This document shows positions 28,574-37,730 of a stretch of DNA of 64,000 bases, in pieces. The notes beneath the pieces were generated by a model. It had not been told where the DNA came from and did no database searches. It worked only from the letters and a program-made list of their open reading frames with translations. The DNA is from an uncultured Glaciecola sp. (GTDB taxonomy: Bacteria > Pseudomonadota > Gammaproteobacteria > Enterobacterales > Alteromonadaceae). A program made the translations under genes and the position numbers. Position 1 is the first letter of the stretch. Each line of letters opens with the position of its first letter. The stretch covers positions 62,001-126,000 of the forward strand of contig NZ_CALJHY010000007.1 in assembly GCF_937770335.1 (NCBI RefSeq). Direction: 5' to 3'.

Positions 28574-29203
28574 TTAATTAGACGTTTTTTTGGGGGTTAG
28601 GCCAGCCTCTTTTAAGTAACTTTTTACTGTGTTTGTGCTGATTTTTACTTCCTGTCCGTTTTCATCTTTTAGGTGATTTGTTATATTTGAGACTCTATGA
28701 CGTTCGTCTGTCTCTTGATCTTCTAACTCATGCCACTTTTTAATAACAAGTTCTTTTTTCTCTTTTGTCTTTTCTGCTACTATTTCGTTTGCTATTGCTG
28801 CGCCGACTTGGCGTTCTTTTTTTGTTTTTTCTAGTGAATCTTGTTGTGTAACCATTTGATCGAAGTTTAGTATTGCTTGTTTAGTTAATGGCAGACTATT
28901 GATTCGCTCGATTAGCTCGCCTATTTCAAGCGTTAACATACAAGCATTTGCGGGATCTGCATTTAATTCAATTCGTTTTATACGATCATTAACCTGTAAA
29001 GCCAAGTGCCATAAATTAGAAGGCCAACCGAGCTTAATATCATATTTAATCCGAGATATTTTAGTCACAACTTCTTCAATATAGTTAAGTTGCGCGGCTA
29101 GTTTTTCCGCTGCTGTTAATGAAATATATTCACCGTGATAAAGACCACCAATTTTATATCCCTTAAACAAATTGTTTGATTGAACTGTCAGCTTCTTAAC
29201 CAT
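28574..29203 (-). CDS. Element-encoded protein of unknown function
   Basis: A 209-aa product. The ATG at 29203 is chosen because it overlaps the integrase stop (ATGGTTAA) and has an AAAAGGAAA Shine-Dalgarno; a longer frame to 29242 is less likely. No catalytic motif is seen. A middle segment is helical and rich in Lys/Glu (about 125-165, possible coiled coil). The C-terminus (VSNITNHLKD, then STNTVKSYLKEAGL) looks like a winged helix. Cotranscribed with the integrase; perhaps a regulator or replication accessory (inference). Confidence 0.75.
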   Translation of the reverse strand: MVKKLTVQSNNLFKGYKIGGLYHGEYISLTAAEKLAAQLNYIEEVVTKISRIKYDIKLGWPSNLWHLALQVNDRIKRIELNADPANACMLTLEIGELIERINSLPLTKQAILNFDQMVTQQDSLEKTKKERQVGAAIANEIVAEKTKEKKELVIKKWHELEDQETDERHRVSNITNHLKDENGQEVKISTNTVKSYLKEAGLTPKKTSN

Positions 29204-30518
29204 GCTTAATTTCCTTTTTAGAATCGTTAAAGTCACTAGCAACTAGTGCTAAGGGGTTAATGCTTGCGTCTGGTGCTAAATGTCCGTAATGATCCTCAAT
29301 CATGCGTGTGCTTTTATGACCAGCTAAACGCGCGACCGTAAACATTGGAATGCCAGAGGTAACCATTTTACTTATGAAATGGTGTCGCAAGCTGTAAAAG
29401 TCTAATCTATAATCAATGCCGCCCAATTTTAATAATCGCTTCCAATGTTTACGGTGTGCTTGGCGCTCGTATTGCTCTCCAGTAAATAGTTGGGGGAATA
29501 CTAAGCCGTTTTCCGGCTTCCCTTGCTTGCCATGCCATTTCTTCATAAGTTCTAGAATGGTTTCGTCAAGCATTAAAGTAATTTGAATAGGATCGCGGTG
29601 GTGCAATGTTTTGTTAGGAGTTTTGTTAATTCGTTTGAAGTTGAGGTTTAATTCAATCCAGTTGAGAGAATATAAATCACCGACGCGCATACCTGTATAC
29701 GCAGCCAATCGGAAAAAATAGTAAAACCAAATTGGTACTTTTGGATAATTACTAGAAATTTTATCTTCACAATCCGACTTGAATAATTCAGCACCGTTTC
29801 TAATTTGCTCCAATTCAAAATTAGTGAGTAAACGACGGTTTTGTTTTTCTGAACCGTCAAATTTTTTCATCTTTTCTTCATGTGTTGGGGCTTGAAGTTT
29901 AAAGTTTTTAAGTGGGTAATCTTCCAATACTTCTTTTGTGATAGCGTGGCGAAGTAACGTTCTCAAAGCCCCGTAAGCGCGTCGAATCGTTTCATAAGAG
30001 TTTCCGATTTGCTCTCTTTTGGCTTGCCAATCTTCAAGCATATCCTTTGTTATTGCGTACATTGGTAAATCAAACAAGTGAGTAAAGTTTGTGCGGATGG
30101 TAGTTAGAGTATGTTTACCTCCATTCTTTTTTCGGCTTTGGTGTTGTGTGTAAATACCATCAAGGTACGCGCCCAAGGTGTTTGATTGATCCTTTATAAA
30201 CTTAGCTTTGTTGTGTTGCTTTTGTTTTTCGATCTCGGCTATTGGATCTGAACCTTGGTCTATTTTTGCGCGATAGGAGATAGCTAATTCGGCTGCCTCT
30301 AGTCGGTCTTTTTTGCCGTCTACATATTTACCAAGATTTATGATCTTTGCTTTATTGGTTAAGTCTCTGTACCTGAAACGCCACGTTGATGCCGTTTTCA
30401 TTCGCTGTAAATGAAAGCCAACAATTTTTGAACATGATAGTTCAGCTCTAAACGGGGCTTTTTTAACATACTCTAGAGCACCATTTTCAGTAATTGAGGT
30501 TTTTGATTGTTTTGCCAT
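29196..30518 (-). CDS. int: Tyrosine recombinase (P4-like integrase)
   Basis: A 440-aa site-specific recombinase that should move the element in and out of tRNA-Leu. Catalytic residues: R278 (YTGMRVGDL), R378 (YSLRHHF), H401 (LAGHKS) and nucleophile Y411 (DHYGHL). The box-II position usually His (HxxR) is Tyr375, a variation seen in some phage integrases. An arm-binding domain occupies the N-terminal 100 residues and a core-binding domain about 110-200. It lies 173 bp from attR, typical of tRNA-targeted elements. Confidence 0.95.
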   Translation of the reverse strand: MAKQSKTSITENGALEYVKKAPFRAELSCSKIVGFHLQRMKTASTWRFRYRDLTNKAKIINLGKYVDGKKDRLEAAELAISYRAKIDQGSDPIAEIEKQKQHNKAKFIKDQSNTLGAYLDGIYTQHQSRKKNGGKHTLTTIRTNFTHLFDLPMYAITKDMLEDWQAKREQIGNSYETIRRAYGALRTLLRHAITKEVLEDYPLKNFKLQAPTHEEKMKKFDGSEKQNRRLLTNFELEQIRNGAELFKSDCEDKISSNYPKVPIWFYYFFRLAAYTGMRVGDLYSLNWIELNLNFKRINKTPNKTLHHRDPIQITLMLDETILELMKKWHGKQGKPENGLVFPQLFTGEQYERQAHRKHWKRLLKLGGIDYRLDFYSLRHHFISKMVTSGIPMFTVARLAGHKSTRMIEDHYGHLAPDASINPLALVASDFNDSKKEIKHG

Positions 30519-30533
30519 GATTTCACCTTTTCG

Positions 30534-30549
30534 TGTTTGCGCGCAAACA
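30534..30549. promoter_or_regulatory. 16-bp palindrome TGTTTGCGCGCAAACA upstream of int
   Basis: A perfect palindrome 15 bp before the integrase ATG. Each half is GCAAACA, the motif also found tandemly at attL and at the terminase promoter. Likely a regulator operator or integrase arm site. Confidence 0.55.
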
Positions 30550-30690
30550 TAATCAGGTAAATCGGCTGAAATTGCAAGATACAGACTGAAATAACAAGAG
30601 TTACATAAAAGTCTATTTAAAACAGTGGCTTATTGATTTTTAATAGTTAAATCAGGGAGTTGTATAATTCTATAAATGTGTAATTTTCGC

Positions 30691-30748
30691 CCTTGAGGGG
30701 GTGGTGGCTTAGGCCGTGAGAGTTCGAGTCTCTTCTTCCGCACCATAT
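30691..30748 (+). repeat. attR: 58-bp copy of the tRNA-Leu 3' end
   Basis: Identical to 21088-21145. It lacks the 5' part of the tRNA, so it is not a gene. Confidence 0.95.
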
Positions 30749-30752
30749 AGTA

Positions 30753-30790
30753 AAATGACTAATAATTAAAATTGTTAGTCATTTTTTTTT
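30753..30790 (+). terminator. Original tRNA-Leu terminator, displaced by the insertion
   Basis: AAATGACTAA/TTAGTCATTT hairpin followed by a long T run, directly after attR. Confidence 0.8.
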
Positions 30791-31344
30791 GCTTATTGGA
30801 ATTTAATTGTGTCCATTCATTACATTGCGACTGTTTTCTCATAAAACATCTGCAATAAAGGCAAATGTAAAATGGATTGTAAAAATATACATTATCGCGG
30901 AAATATTGTTTGCTTATAAACGCTTCTTCTCTAATTATCTGTATTCAATTGTCCACCATTAGCGTGGTGAAACGACATTTTCTACGTATTTTGATTCCGG
31001 CAGTTGCTTGAGATAATGTGGCCTGTATTCAATTTGGTATAAAAAATCATATGAAATGCGCTAGTGATGATGCGGGTTGTGAATTATATCCATTAAATGC
31101 TAGGGAAAGCATAGTTTTATATACGCTTCTGGATGTCTATATTGTAGTTGTTGTTATGTGTCTGCTAGTTACATGATAAGAAAAAGAACACTAAAAATAG
31201 TTGTCATAACTAGTTTAAAAAGCTAGCGTACCGATTGAATAATTTAAGAAGTTAACGCTCAAAGGAATGTTTTTTGTTTTAAGAATAAGAACTTAATAAA
31301 TAAAAACGTTAATAAATAAAAAGTTAAAACGACAAGGAAAGAAT
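30791..31344. other. 554-bp region upstream of the S46 peptidase
   Basis: No gene recognised. A 14-bp direct repeat TTAATAAATAAAAA occurs at 31293-31306 and 31309-31322, just before the peptidase start. Otherwise AT-rich sequence expected to hold its promoter. Confidence 0.45.
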
Positions 31345-33516
31345 ATGAAAAAGTGGATAATCAGTGCTGCTGCACTGGCACTTAGCGCACCATTTAGTTT
31401 AGCACTAGCCGATGAAGGCATGTGGCAACCACATCAACTCCCCGATATAAAAGAACAACTTGTCGCTGCTGGATTAAAACTAAATCCAGATGACATGTCG
31501 GACTTATCAAAATTTCCAATGAACGCTATTATTAGCCTAGGTGGGTGTACTGCAAGTTTCATTTCCGATCAAGGCTTAGTTGTTACTAATCATCATTGTG
31601 CTTATGGTTCAATACAACATAATAGTTCAGAGAAAAACAACTTACTTGCCAACGGTTTTGTAGCTAAAACAAAGCAAGAAGAGTTGGCTGCCGCTCCCGG
31701 TAGTCGGGTTTATATTACTGAATCACTAACGGATGTTACCGCTGAAGTTACTGGTGGGATCTCTGCAAAATTGACTGGCAACGATTATTATCAAGCAATA
31801 GAAAATAACCGAAAGGCATTAGTCGCTGACTGTGAAATTGACGATGATTATCGGTGTTCTGTCTCGAGCTTTCATAGTGGTGCGAGTTATGTATTAATCA
31901 AATTGCTCACTATCCGAGATGTGCGTTTGGCGTACGCTCCGCCCTCGAGTATTGGTAAATTTGGTGGTGACACAGATAATTGGCAATGGCCTCGTCAAAC
32001 GGGTGATTGGGCATTTTATCGTGCGTATGTAGGCAAGGATGGTAAACCAGCAGATTACAACACAGACAATGTTCCTTACAGTAACAAAGCCTTTTTAAAA
32101 GTTAACGCTGCTGGTGTTGATGAAGGTGATTATGTCATGGTGTTAGGCTACCCAGGCAGCACCAATCGCTATCGCACTGCCGTAGAAGTTGAAAATAACT
32201 TCACTTGGGCCTATCCAAAAGCTAAATTGTATCGTGAAGAATATATCGATGTGATCAAGCAAAATTCAGAGCCGGGAAGCGACCAGCGGATTAAATACGC
32301 GAGCAATATTGCGAGTTTAGCGAATTACGCGAAAAACTATGGCTCAATGGTAGAGAGTTATAATAAAGGCGATATGTTGGTTCGAAAGCAGCAGCTAGAA
32401 TCTGATTTGGTAAATTGGCTAGCTACAGATGCTGATATGAATGCTCAATATGGTGGGACGTTAGTCACGCTAAATAAGTTAATCGAACAATCTGATGAGA
32501 CTAAAGAACGTGATTTATTGCTGAGTTACATGGGTAGGACAACCATGATGTCAGTTGCGGAAGGTCTACTGCGCTTATCCCATGAACAAGCAAAACCTGA
32601 TGCTCAGCGTGAACCAGGTTATCAAGAGCGAGATTTAAAGCGCTACGAACAATCAATAACATCAGTAAATTCGCGCTACGTTGCTGATATCGATAAGGCC
32701 CTTATTAAACACTTTTTGGCTAAGTACGTTTATCTTCCGATGGAACAACGCGTTGCTACGTTTGATAAGTTTTTCAATATAACAGGCAAAGACTTAAGCA
32801 AAGCCAACGCAAAAATCGACCAAATGTATGCGAATACTGAACTGGGAGAGTTAGACACACGTCTCGCGATGATGAAAATGTCCGAAAAAGAGATGCGAGC
32901 AAGTTCAGATCCTTTTGTTCAATACGCAGTGAGTCAATTTGATTATAATATGGCAGAAGAAAAACGAAGTAAGTCGTTGTCAGGGCAATTACAGCAAGTG
33001 CGTCCCGAATATATGAGCGCTGTAATTGCATTCAAAAAATCACGTGAAGAAGCGGTATATGCTGATGCTAACAGCACGTTGCGAATTACCTTTGGTAATG
33101 TAAAAGGCTATAGTCCGAGAGATGGCTTAATTGCAAAACCGTTCACTACCACTGAGGGCATGTTGGCAAAGTATATTCCGGATGATGATGAATTCGATTT
33201 GCCTTTAAAACTGCGTGAAGCTATAAAAGAAAAACGGTATGGAAGTTATGCTAATGCAAAACTGAATTCGGTTCCTGTAAACTATTTGAGCACGTTAGAT
33301 ATCACGGGTGGTAATTCCGGTTCACCTACACTAAATGCAAAAGGCGAATTTGTAGGGCTAGTTTTTGATGGTGTTTACGAATCCATTATTGGTGATTGGG
33401 ACTATGATCCAAAGTACAAACGAGCTATTCATGTAAGCAGTCCATTTATGTTGTGGGTTATGGATGAGGTAGACGGTGCCGAAAATCTAATAAAAGAAAT
33501 GGAAATTGTAAGGTAA
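31345..33516 (+). CDS. S46-family dipeptidyl-peptidase (DPP7/DPP11 type)
   Basis: Secreted or periplasmic serine exopeptidase that releases N-terminal dipeptides. The 723-aa protein has a signal peptide cut near ALA-DEG. The chymotrypsin-like triad is H84 (TNHHCAYG), D221 (TGDWAFYR) and S658 (GGNSGSP). The position 18 residues after the Ser, which sets P1 preference in the family, is Gly676 (FDG). This matches DPP7-type hydrophobic preference rather than the Arg of acidic-specific DPP11 (inference). Common in marine Alteromonadales that feed on proteins. Monocistronic, with a terminator hairpin downstream. Confidence 0.93.
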   Translation: MKKWIISAAALALSAPFSLALADEGMWQPHQLPDIKEQLVAAGLKLNPDDMSDLSKFPMNAIISLGGCTASFISDQGLVVTNHHCAYGSIQHNSSEKNNLLANGFVAKTKQEELAAAPGSRVYITESLTDVTAEVTGGISAKLTGNDYYQAIENNRKALVADCEIDDDYRCSVSSFHSGASYVLIKLLTIRDVRLAYAPPSSIGKFGGDTDNWQWPRQTGDWAFYRAYVGKDGKPADYNTDNVPYSNKAFLKVNAAGVDEGDYVMVLGYPGSTNRYRTAVEVENNFTWAYPKAKLYREEYIDVIKQNSEPGSDQRIKYASNIASLANYAKNYGSMVESYNKGDMLVRKQQLESDLVNWLATDADMNAQYGGTLVTLNKLIEQSDETKERDLLLSYMGRTTMMSVAEGLLRLSHEQAKPDAQREPGYQERDLKRYEQSITSVNSRYVADIDKALIKHFLAKYVYLPMEQRVATFDKFFNITGKDLSKANAKIDQMYANTELGELDTRLAMMKMSEKEMRASSDPFVQYAVSQFDYNMAEEKRSKSLSGQLQQVRPEYMSAVIAFKKSREEAVYADANSTLRITFGNVKGYSPRDGLIAKPFTTTEGMLAKYIPDDDEFDLPLKLREAIKEKRYGSYANAKLNSVPVNYLSTLDITGGNSGSPTLNAKGEFVGLVFDGVYESIIGDWDYDPKYKRAIHVSSPFMLWVMDEVDGAENLIKEMEIVR

Positions 33517-33531
33517 CTTAACGTTAAGTAT

Positions 33532-33566
33532 CAAATGACCCAACCCAAAGGTCATTTGGTACTTTT
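33532..33566 (+). terminator. Terminator after the S46 peptidase gene
   Basis: A perfect 9-bp stem, CAAATGACC/GGTCATTTG, followed by GGTACTTTTT, 16 bp after the stop codon. Confidence 0.7.
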
Positions 33567-33676
33567 TCGTATTAAAAAATACACACTTCGCTTTGCTGTT
33601 AAAGTCATTGGCAATATTGCCGTTATGATGCCCGTTGTCAAAAACGCGATATTTTAATGATTGTTCAATCAACGCG

Positions 33677-34012
33677 CTATTTGTTAATCGAGTATGTCGG
33701 TATAAACTGCCTTTTATTATTGCGACGCACTCTATCTAATTGACGCTTTGCTCTGCTAATGGAGTTGTAAAATGCATCCTCAACCGTGGTGGCTGTATTT
33801 GATGTTGTAGCAAAACCATCGGGAATTAGGTCAATAACGACTGAACATTGAATGATTTTTTGACCAAATTGATCAATGTCGTTTTTGAAACAAGTATTAA
33901 CTATTTCAATGAGTTGCGTGTATCTACCCAATTGCATGCGCAGCGTTTCATTCAAGCACTTAACTTGATTTTCACTTATTTTTACATCAAATTGCACAAT
34001 TTTGAGTTGCAT
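33677..34012 (-). CDS. HPF/RaiA-like ribosome-associated protein
   Basis: A 111-aa protein resembling the N-terminal domain of hibernation factors: DVKISENQ, RYTQLIEIV, CSVVIDLIPDG and TVEDAFYNSISRAKRQLDR near the end. It lacks the long-HPF C-terminal domain. The family bridges or blocks the ribosome decoding centre under stress. It is divergent from the downstream NhaR gene. Confidence 0.75.
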   Translation of the reverse strand: MQLKIVQFDVKISENQVKCLNETLRMQLGRYTQLIEIVNTCFKNDIDQFGQKIIQCSVVIDLIPDGFATTSNTATTVEDAFYNSISRAKRQLDRVRRNNKRQFIPTYSINK

Positions 34013-34146
34013 GACTACACTTATGAAAGATTTTCCTGTCGATGAGATAAGGTTATCAACTTAAAGTGAACGAATATATTCGTTTAAATGTATAAATAAG
34101 GTTCGAAAAAACTGACGTTCTTTTATGTTTAGGATTAACAAATTCA

Positions 34147-35049
34147 ATGGCTGAAAATTTAAATTATAAACACCTTCATTATTTTTGGGTTGTTGCAACC
34201 GAAGGCAGTATTGCAAAAGCGGCAGAAAAGTTGTTCATTACACCACAGACAATTAGTGGTCAGTTAAGTATGCTAGAAGAGAGGATCGGTCAGCCACTCT
34301 TTGATCGTGTTGGGCGCCGATTACGGTTAACTGAAACAGGCCGTTTAGTTTTACGTTATTCGGATGAAATATTTGAATTAGGGAAAGAGCTCAGCGATGT
34401 TTTGCGCGGCGCGCCATTGGTGGGTACATCCGAATTTATTATTAGCGCAGCCAGTGCATTGCCCAAAACAATCGTTTACAAAATTATCGAGCCTGCGCTC
34501 AATCTGTCGAAAGAAGTCAGCTTAGTGTGCAAGGAAGGACCAGTTGCAACTATACTTGCGGAGTTGGCTATTCATGAAGTTGATATGGTCTTGACTGATA
34601 CGCCGCTGTCTAGCAACTTTAGTGTGCGGGCTTACAATCACTATTTGGGACAATCAGGGCTATCGTTTTTTGCGACTAGCAAAGTGAAACAACAGTTAAG
34701 CGGTCAATTTCCGCAGTGCCTTCACCAAGCTCCAGTTTTGCTACCGACCAAACAGTACGCTATTCGCCAATTATTTGATAAATGGTCGAACGATAACGGT
34801 GTTTTCCCAATAATAAGAGGCCAATATGATGACAGTGCATTGATGAAAGCATTTGGTCAGGCAGGTTTTGGTGTTTTCTTTATGCCAACTATTATTGAAG
34901 AAGAAGTTTGTGAAAGCTTTAAGGTAGAAGTTGTTGGACGTATGCAGAACATTAAACAAAAGTTTTACGCAATATCAGCAGAAAGAAAAGTCACTCATCC
35001 CGCAGTGGCCGCAGTATGCAATTCGGCAAGAGATATAATTTTTAGATAG
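34147..35049 (+). CDS. nhaR: LysR-type activator NhaR
   Basis: A 300-aa LysR regulator beginning LNYKHLHYFWVVATEGSIAKAAEKL, with the helix-turn-helix in the first 60 residues and a substrate-binding domain after about residue 95. The YKHLHYFW start and overall sequence match NhaR, which activates Na+/H+ antiporter genes in response to sodium. No nhaA is adjacent; the target must lie elsewhere. It directly precedes pnp, an unusual neighbour. Confidence 0.9.
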   Translation: MAENLNYKHLHYFWVVATEGSIAKAAEKLFITPQTISGQLSMLEERIGQPLFDRVGRRLRLTETGRLVLRYSDEIFELGKELSDVLRGAPLVGTSEFIISAASALPKTIVYKIIEPALNLSKEVSLVCKEGPVATILAELAIHEVDMVLTDTPLSSNFSVRAYNHYLGQSGLSFFATSKVKQQLSGQFPQCLHQAPVLLPTKQYAIRQLFDKWSNDNGVFPIIRGQYDDSALMKAFGQAGFGVFFMPTIIEEEVCESFKVEVVGRMQNIKQKFYAISAERKVTHPAVAAVCNSARDIIFR

Positions 35050-35124
35050 CAATCAGTGCGTTTCATCGCTATACTATGCACCGCATTAATAAGCATAAAA
35101 TACAAATAAACTAAAGGATAGAGT

Positions 35125-37233
35125 GTGACTCCTATTACTAAAACATTTCAGTATGGTCAGCATACTGTCACCCTAGAAACGGGTGTAATCGCAAGACAAG
35201 CAACAGCAGCAGTAATGGCAAGCATGGACGATACATGTGTGTTAGTTTCAGTTGTTGGTAAGAAAGAAGCTAAAGCAGACCAAGGCTTCTTCCCATTAAC
35301 CGTTAATTATCAAGAAAAAGCATACGCAGCGGGTAAAATTCCTGGCGGCTTTTTCAAACGTGAAGGGCGCCCATCAGAGAGCGAAACCCTAATTGCTCGT
35401 TTAATAGATCGTCCAATTCGTCCATTATTTCCGAACGGATTTAAAAACGAAGTTCAAATTATCATTACTGTTGTTTCTGCAAATCCAGAAATCCCAACAG
35501 ATATCATTTCATTAATCGGCACTTCTGCTGCTCTAGCTATTTCTGGTATGCCATTTAATGGTCCAATCGGTGCGGCTCGTGTTGGTTACAAGGATGGCGG
35601 TTATATCTTAAATACACGTTCTTCTGAACAAGAAGAAAGCCAACTTAACCTTGTTGTTGCTGGTACGAAAAGTGCGGTATTAATGGTTGAGTCTGAAGCT
35701 GATATTTTATCTGAAGATGTGATGCTAGGTGCTGTTGTATATGGCCATGAGCAGTCACAAACAGTTATCAATGCAATCAGTGAATTTTCTGCTGAAGTTA
35801 ATACAGAATCTTGGAATTGGCAAGCAGAAGCAGAAAATACTGGTTTGAAAGCGCAAGTTAAAGAACTAGCAGAAGCTGGTATGACTGAAGCTTATCAGAT
35901 TTCTGACAAAATGGTTCGTAAAGACGCTATCACTGCAGTAACAGATAAAGCGATTGCAGCTATTCTTGAAGCTAATCCAGAACAAGACCGTAAAGAAGCG
36001 AGCGAGTTATTGCACCACCTAGAAAGTGACGTTGTACGTTCACGTATTCTAGCTGGCGAAAAACGTATCGATGGTCGTGATCCAGACACAATTCGTGCAC
36101 TTAATGTTGCAACTGGTTTGTTGCCGAGAACTCATGGTTCTGCATTATTTACACGTGGTGAAACTCAGGCTATCGTTGCTGCTACATTAGGTACAGAACG
36201 CGATGCACAGATGATTGACGAACTAGGCGGTATGGCTAGTAGTCGCTTCATGTTGCATTATAACTTCCCTCCATACTGTGTTGGTGAAACTGGCTTTGTT
36301 GGTTCTCCTAAACGTCGTGAAATTGGTCATGGCCGTTTAGCAAAACGCGGCATGCAAGCCGTTATGCCATCAGCTGAAGAATTCCCGTATGTAGTTCGTG
36401 TCGTTTCTGAAATTACTGAGTCGAACGGTTCATCTTCAATGGCATCGGTTTGTGGTACATCATTAGCGCTTATGGATGCCGGTGTTCCAATCAAGGCTTC
36501 TGTTGCTGGTATAGCTATGGGCCTAGTCAAATCTGACGAAAATTTTGTTATTCTATCTGATATCCTCGGTGATGAAGATCATCTTGGTGACATGGACTTT
36601 AAAGTTGCTGGTACTACTAACGGTATTACTGCACTTCAAATGGACATTAAAATTGAAGGTATTACGCAAGAAATCATGCAGTTAGCATTGAAGCAAGCGA
36701 AAGAAGCTCGCTTGCATATTCTTGAAGTAATGGATTCGGCAATTTCTGGTCCACGTGATGAAATGTCTGAGTACGCTCCGCGCATTTACACGATGAAAGT
36801 TGATCAAGATAAAATTAGAGATGTTATTGGTAAAGGCGGCGCTATGATCAGAGCGATCACTGAAGCTTCTGATACTAACATTGAAATTGAAGATGACGGA
36901 ACTATCAAAATTTTCGCTACTGAAAAAGCGAAAGCGGACGTAGCAATTGACCGTATTAAAGCAGTAACAGCTAACATCGAAGTAGGCACTGTCTACAACG
37001 GTAAAGTAATGCGTATTGTTGATTTCGGCGCGTTTGTTGAAGTGTTACCAGGTAAAGAAGGCCTTGTACACATCAGTCAAATTGCTCATGACCGCGTAGC
37101 CAAAGTAACTGACTTCCTAAAAGAAGGCCAAATGGTTGACGTGAAAGTTATGGAAATTGATCGTCAAAACCGTGTACGTTTAAGTATCAAAGAGTTGTTA
37201 GAGAAACCGACAGCTTCAAGCGAAGGCGAATAA
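35125..37233 (+). CDS. pnp: Polynucleotide phosphorylase
   Basis: 3'-5' phosphorolytic exoribonuclease of the RNA degradosome. The 702-aa enzyme has two RNase PH domains around an all-helical domain, then KH ([15 protein letters not shown]) and S1 ([18 protein letters not shown]) domains. The start is GTG at 35125 with AAAGGA 6 nt upstream. The usual upstream neighbour rpsO is absent; nhaR ends 75 bp before. A possible -10 (TATACT, 35070-35075) lies in that gap. Confidence 0.98.
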   Translation: MTPITKTFQYGQHTVTLETGVIARQATAAVMASMDDTCVLVSVVGKKEAKADQGFFPLTVNYQEKAYAAGKIPGGFFKREGRPSESETLIARLIDRPIRPLFPNGFKNEVQIIITVVSANPEIPTDIISLIGTSAALAISGMPFNGPIGAARVGYKDGGYILNTRSSEQEESQLNLVVAGTKSAVLMVESEADILSEDVMLGAVVYGHEQSQTVINAISEFSAEVNTESWNWQAEAENTGLKAQVKELAEAGMTEAYQISDKMVRKDAITAVTDKAIAAILEANPEQDRKEASELLHHLESDVVRSRILAGEKRIDGRDPDTIRALNVATGLLPRTHGSALFTRGETQAIVAATLGTERDAQMIDELGGMASSRFMLHYNFPPYCVGETGFVGSPKRREIGHGRLAKRGMQAVMPSAEEFPYVVRVVSEITESNGSSSMASVCGTSLALMDAGVPIKASVAGIAMGLVKSDENFVILSDILGDEDHLGDMDFKVAGTTNGITALQMDIKIEGITQEIMQLALKQAKEARLHILEVMDSAISGPRDEMSEYAPRIYTMKVDQDKIRDVIGKGGAMIRAITEASDTNIEIEDDGTIKIFATEKAKADVAIDRIKAVTANIEVGTVYNGKVMRIVDFGAFVEVLPGKEGLVHISQIAHDRVAKVTDFLKEGQMVDVKVMEIDRQNRVRLSIKELLEKPTASSEGE

Positions 37234-37280
37234 TTCAGAGTGAATTACATGGTTTAGGCCATATTCATTATTGATAAGTA

Positions 37281-37306
37281 AAAGAGGAGCTTCGGCTCCT
37301 TTTTTT
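37281..37306 (+). terminator. Terminator after pnp
   Basis: AGGAGC/GCTCCT stem closed by a UUCG tetraloop and followed by seven T; a textbook rho-independent terminator. Confidence 0.92.
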
Positions 37307-37330
37307 ATTAGTTTATACAGGAGAAATAGA

Positions 37331-37636
37331 ATGAACGAACAGCAACGAACTGAAGTCGAAGCGGCAGCGTTTAGACGACTGATTGACCATTTAGATAAAA
37401 ATAAACAAGTGCAGAACATTGAACTGATGTTGTTGGCTGACTTTTGCAGAAACTGTTTGTCTAAATGGTATTTAGCAGAGGCCCAAGAACGCGATATTAG
37501 TTTAACTGACGACGAAGCTCGTGAAGCAATCTATAAAATGCCATACAGTGATTGGAAATCCAATCATCAGCTACCTGCAACCGAAGAGCAAGTGGCGGCA
37601 TTTGATGCTAAAAGAGCGGCTAAGCAGCAAAAATAA
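37331..37636 (+). CDS. DUF1244 family protein
   Basis: A 101-aa protein starting at the ATG at 37331 with Shine-Dalgarno AGGAGA; a longer frame from 37271 runs through the pnp terminator and is rejected. It has the conserved stretches LLADFCRNCLSKWYL, AREAIYKMPYSDWK and a Gln/Lys-rich end. The family is common in proteobacteria and its function is not known. The conserved Cys pair (CRNC) could bind metal (inference). Confidence 0.88.
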   Translation: MNEQQRTEVEAAAFRRLIDHLDKNKQVQNIELMLLADFCRNCLSKWYLAEAQERDISLTDDEAREAIYKMPYSDWKSNHQLPATEEQVAAFDAKRAAKQQK

Positions 37637-37730
37637 GTGCATGCTATACTTTGGCAAAAGAGTCAGTGACGGCATGCGCAGAGTCGGTGTTAAAACGACG
37701 GGGATTACACTTTGGTAAATAAGGAATCTT

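Larger units (their letters stand above)
21088..30748. mobile_element. 9.6-kb tRNA-Leu-integrated phage-satellite-like element
   Basis: Bounded by 58-bp direct repeats, the left one completing tRNA-Leu(GAG). The integrase gene is adjacent to attR, with an operon of int, an unknown protein, AlpA, a 37-aa ORF and a primase-helicase. A second operon encodes a small-terminase-like protein, a large terminase and an HK97-type major capsid protein, all on the minus strand. Two plus-strand Rap1a-like genes sit next to attL. No portal, protease, connector, tail, lysis or conjugation gene is recognisable. This fits a phage-inducible satellite with its own capsid and packaging genes; a decayed prophage is the alternative, but the genes are intact and compactly arranged. 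Confidence 0.88.

Noticed and set aside
30691..30748. Second tRNA-Leu gene
   Set aside because: Only the 3' part is present; the 5' acceptor strand and D arm are missing, so it is attR.
21088..30748. Ordinary complete prophage
   Set aside because: Too small, with no portal, tail, lysis or repressor gene recognisable.
33516..33529. Palindrome ACTTAACGTTAAGT, similar in half-sites to the sucrose operators
   Set aside because: It lies at the stop of the S46 peptidase gene and has a different centre; no regulatory context.
37271..37330. N-terminal extension of the DUF1244 protein
   Set aside because: It passes through the pnp terminator hairpin; the ATG at 37331 has a good Shine-Dalgarno.
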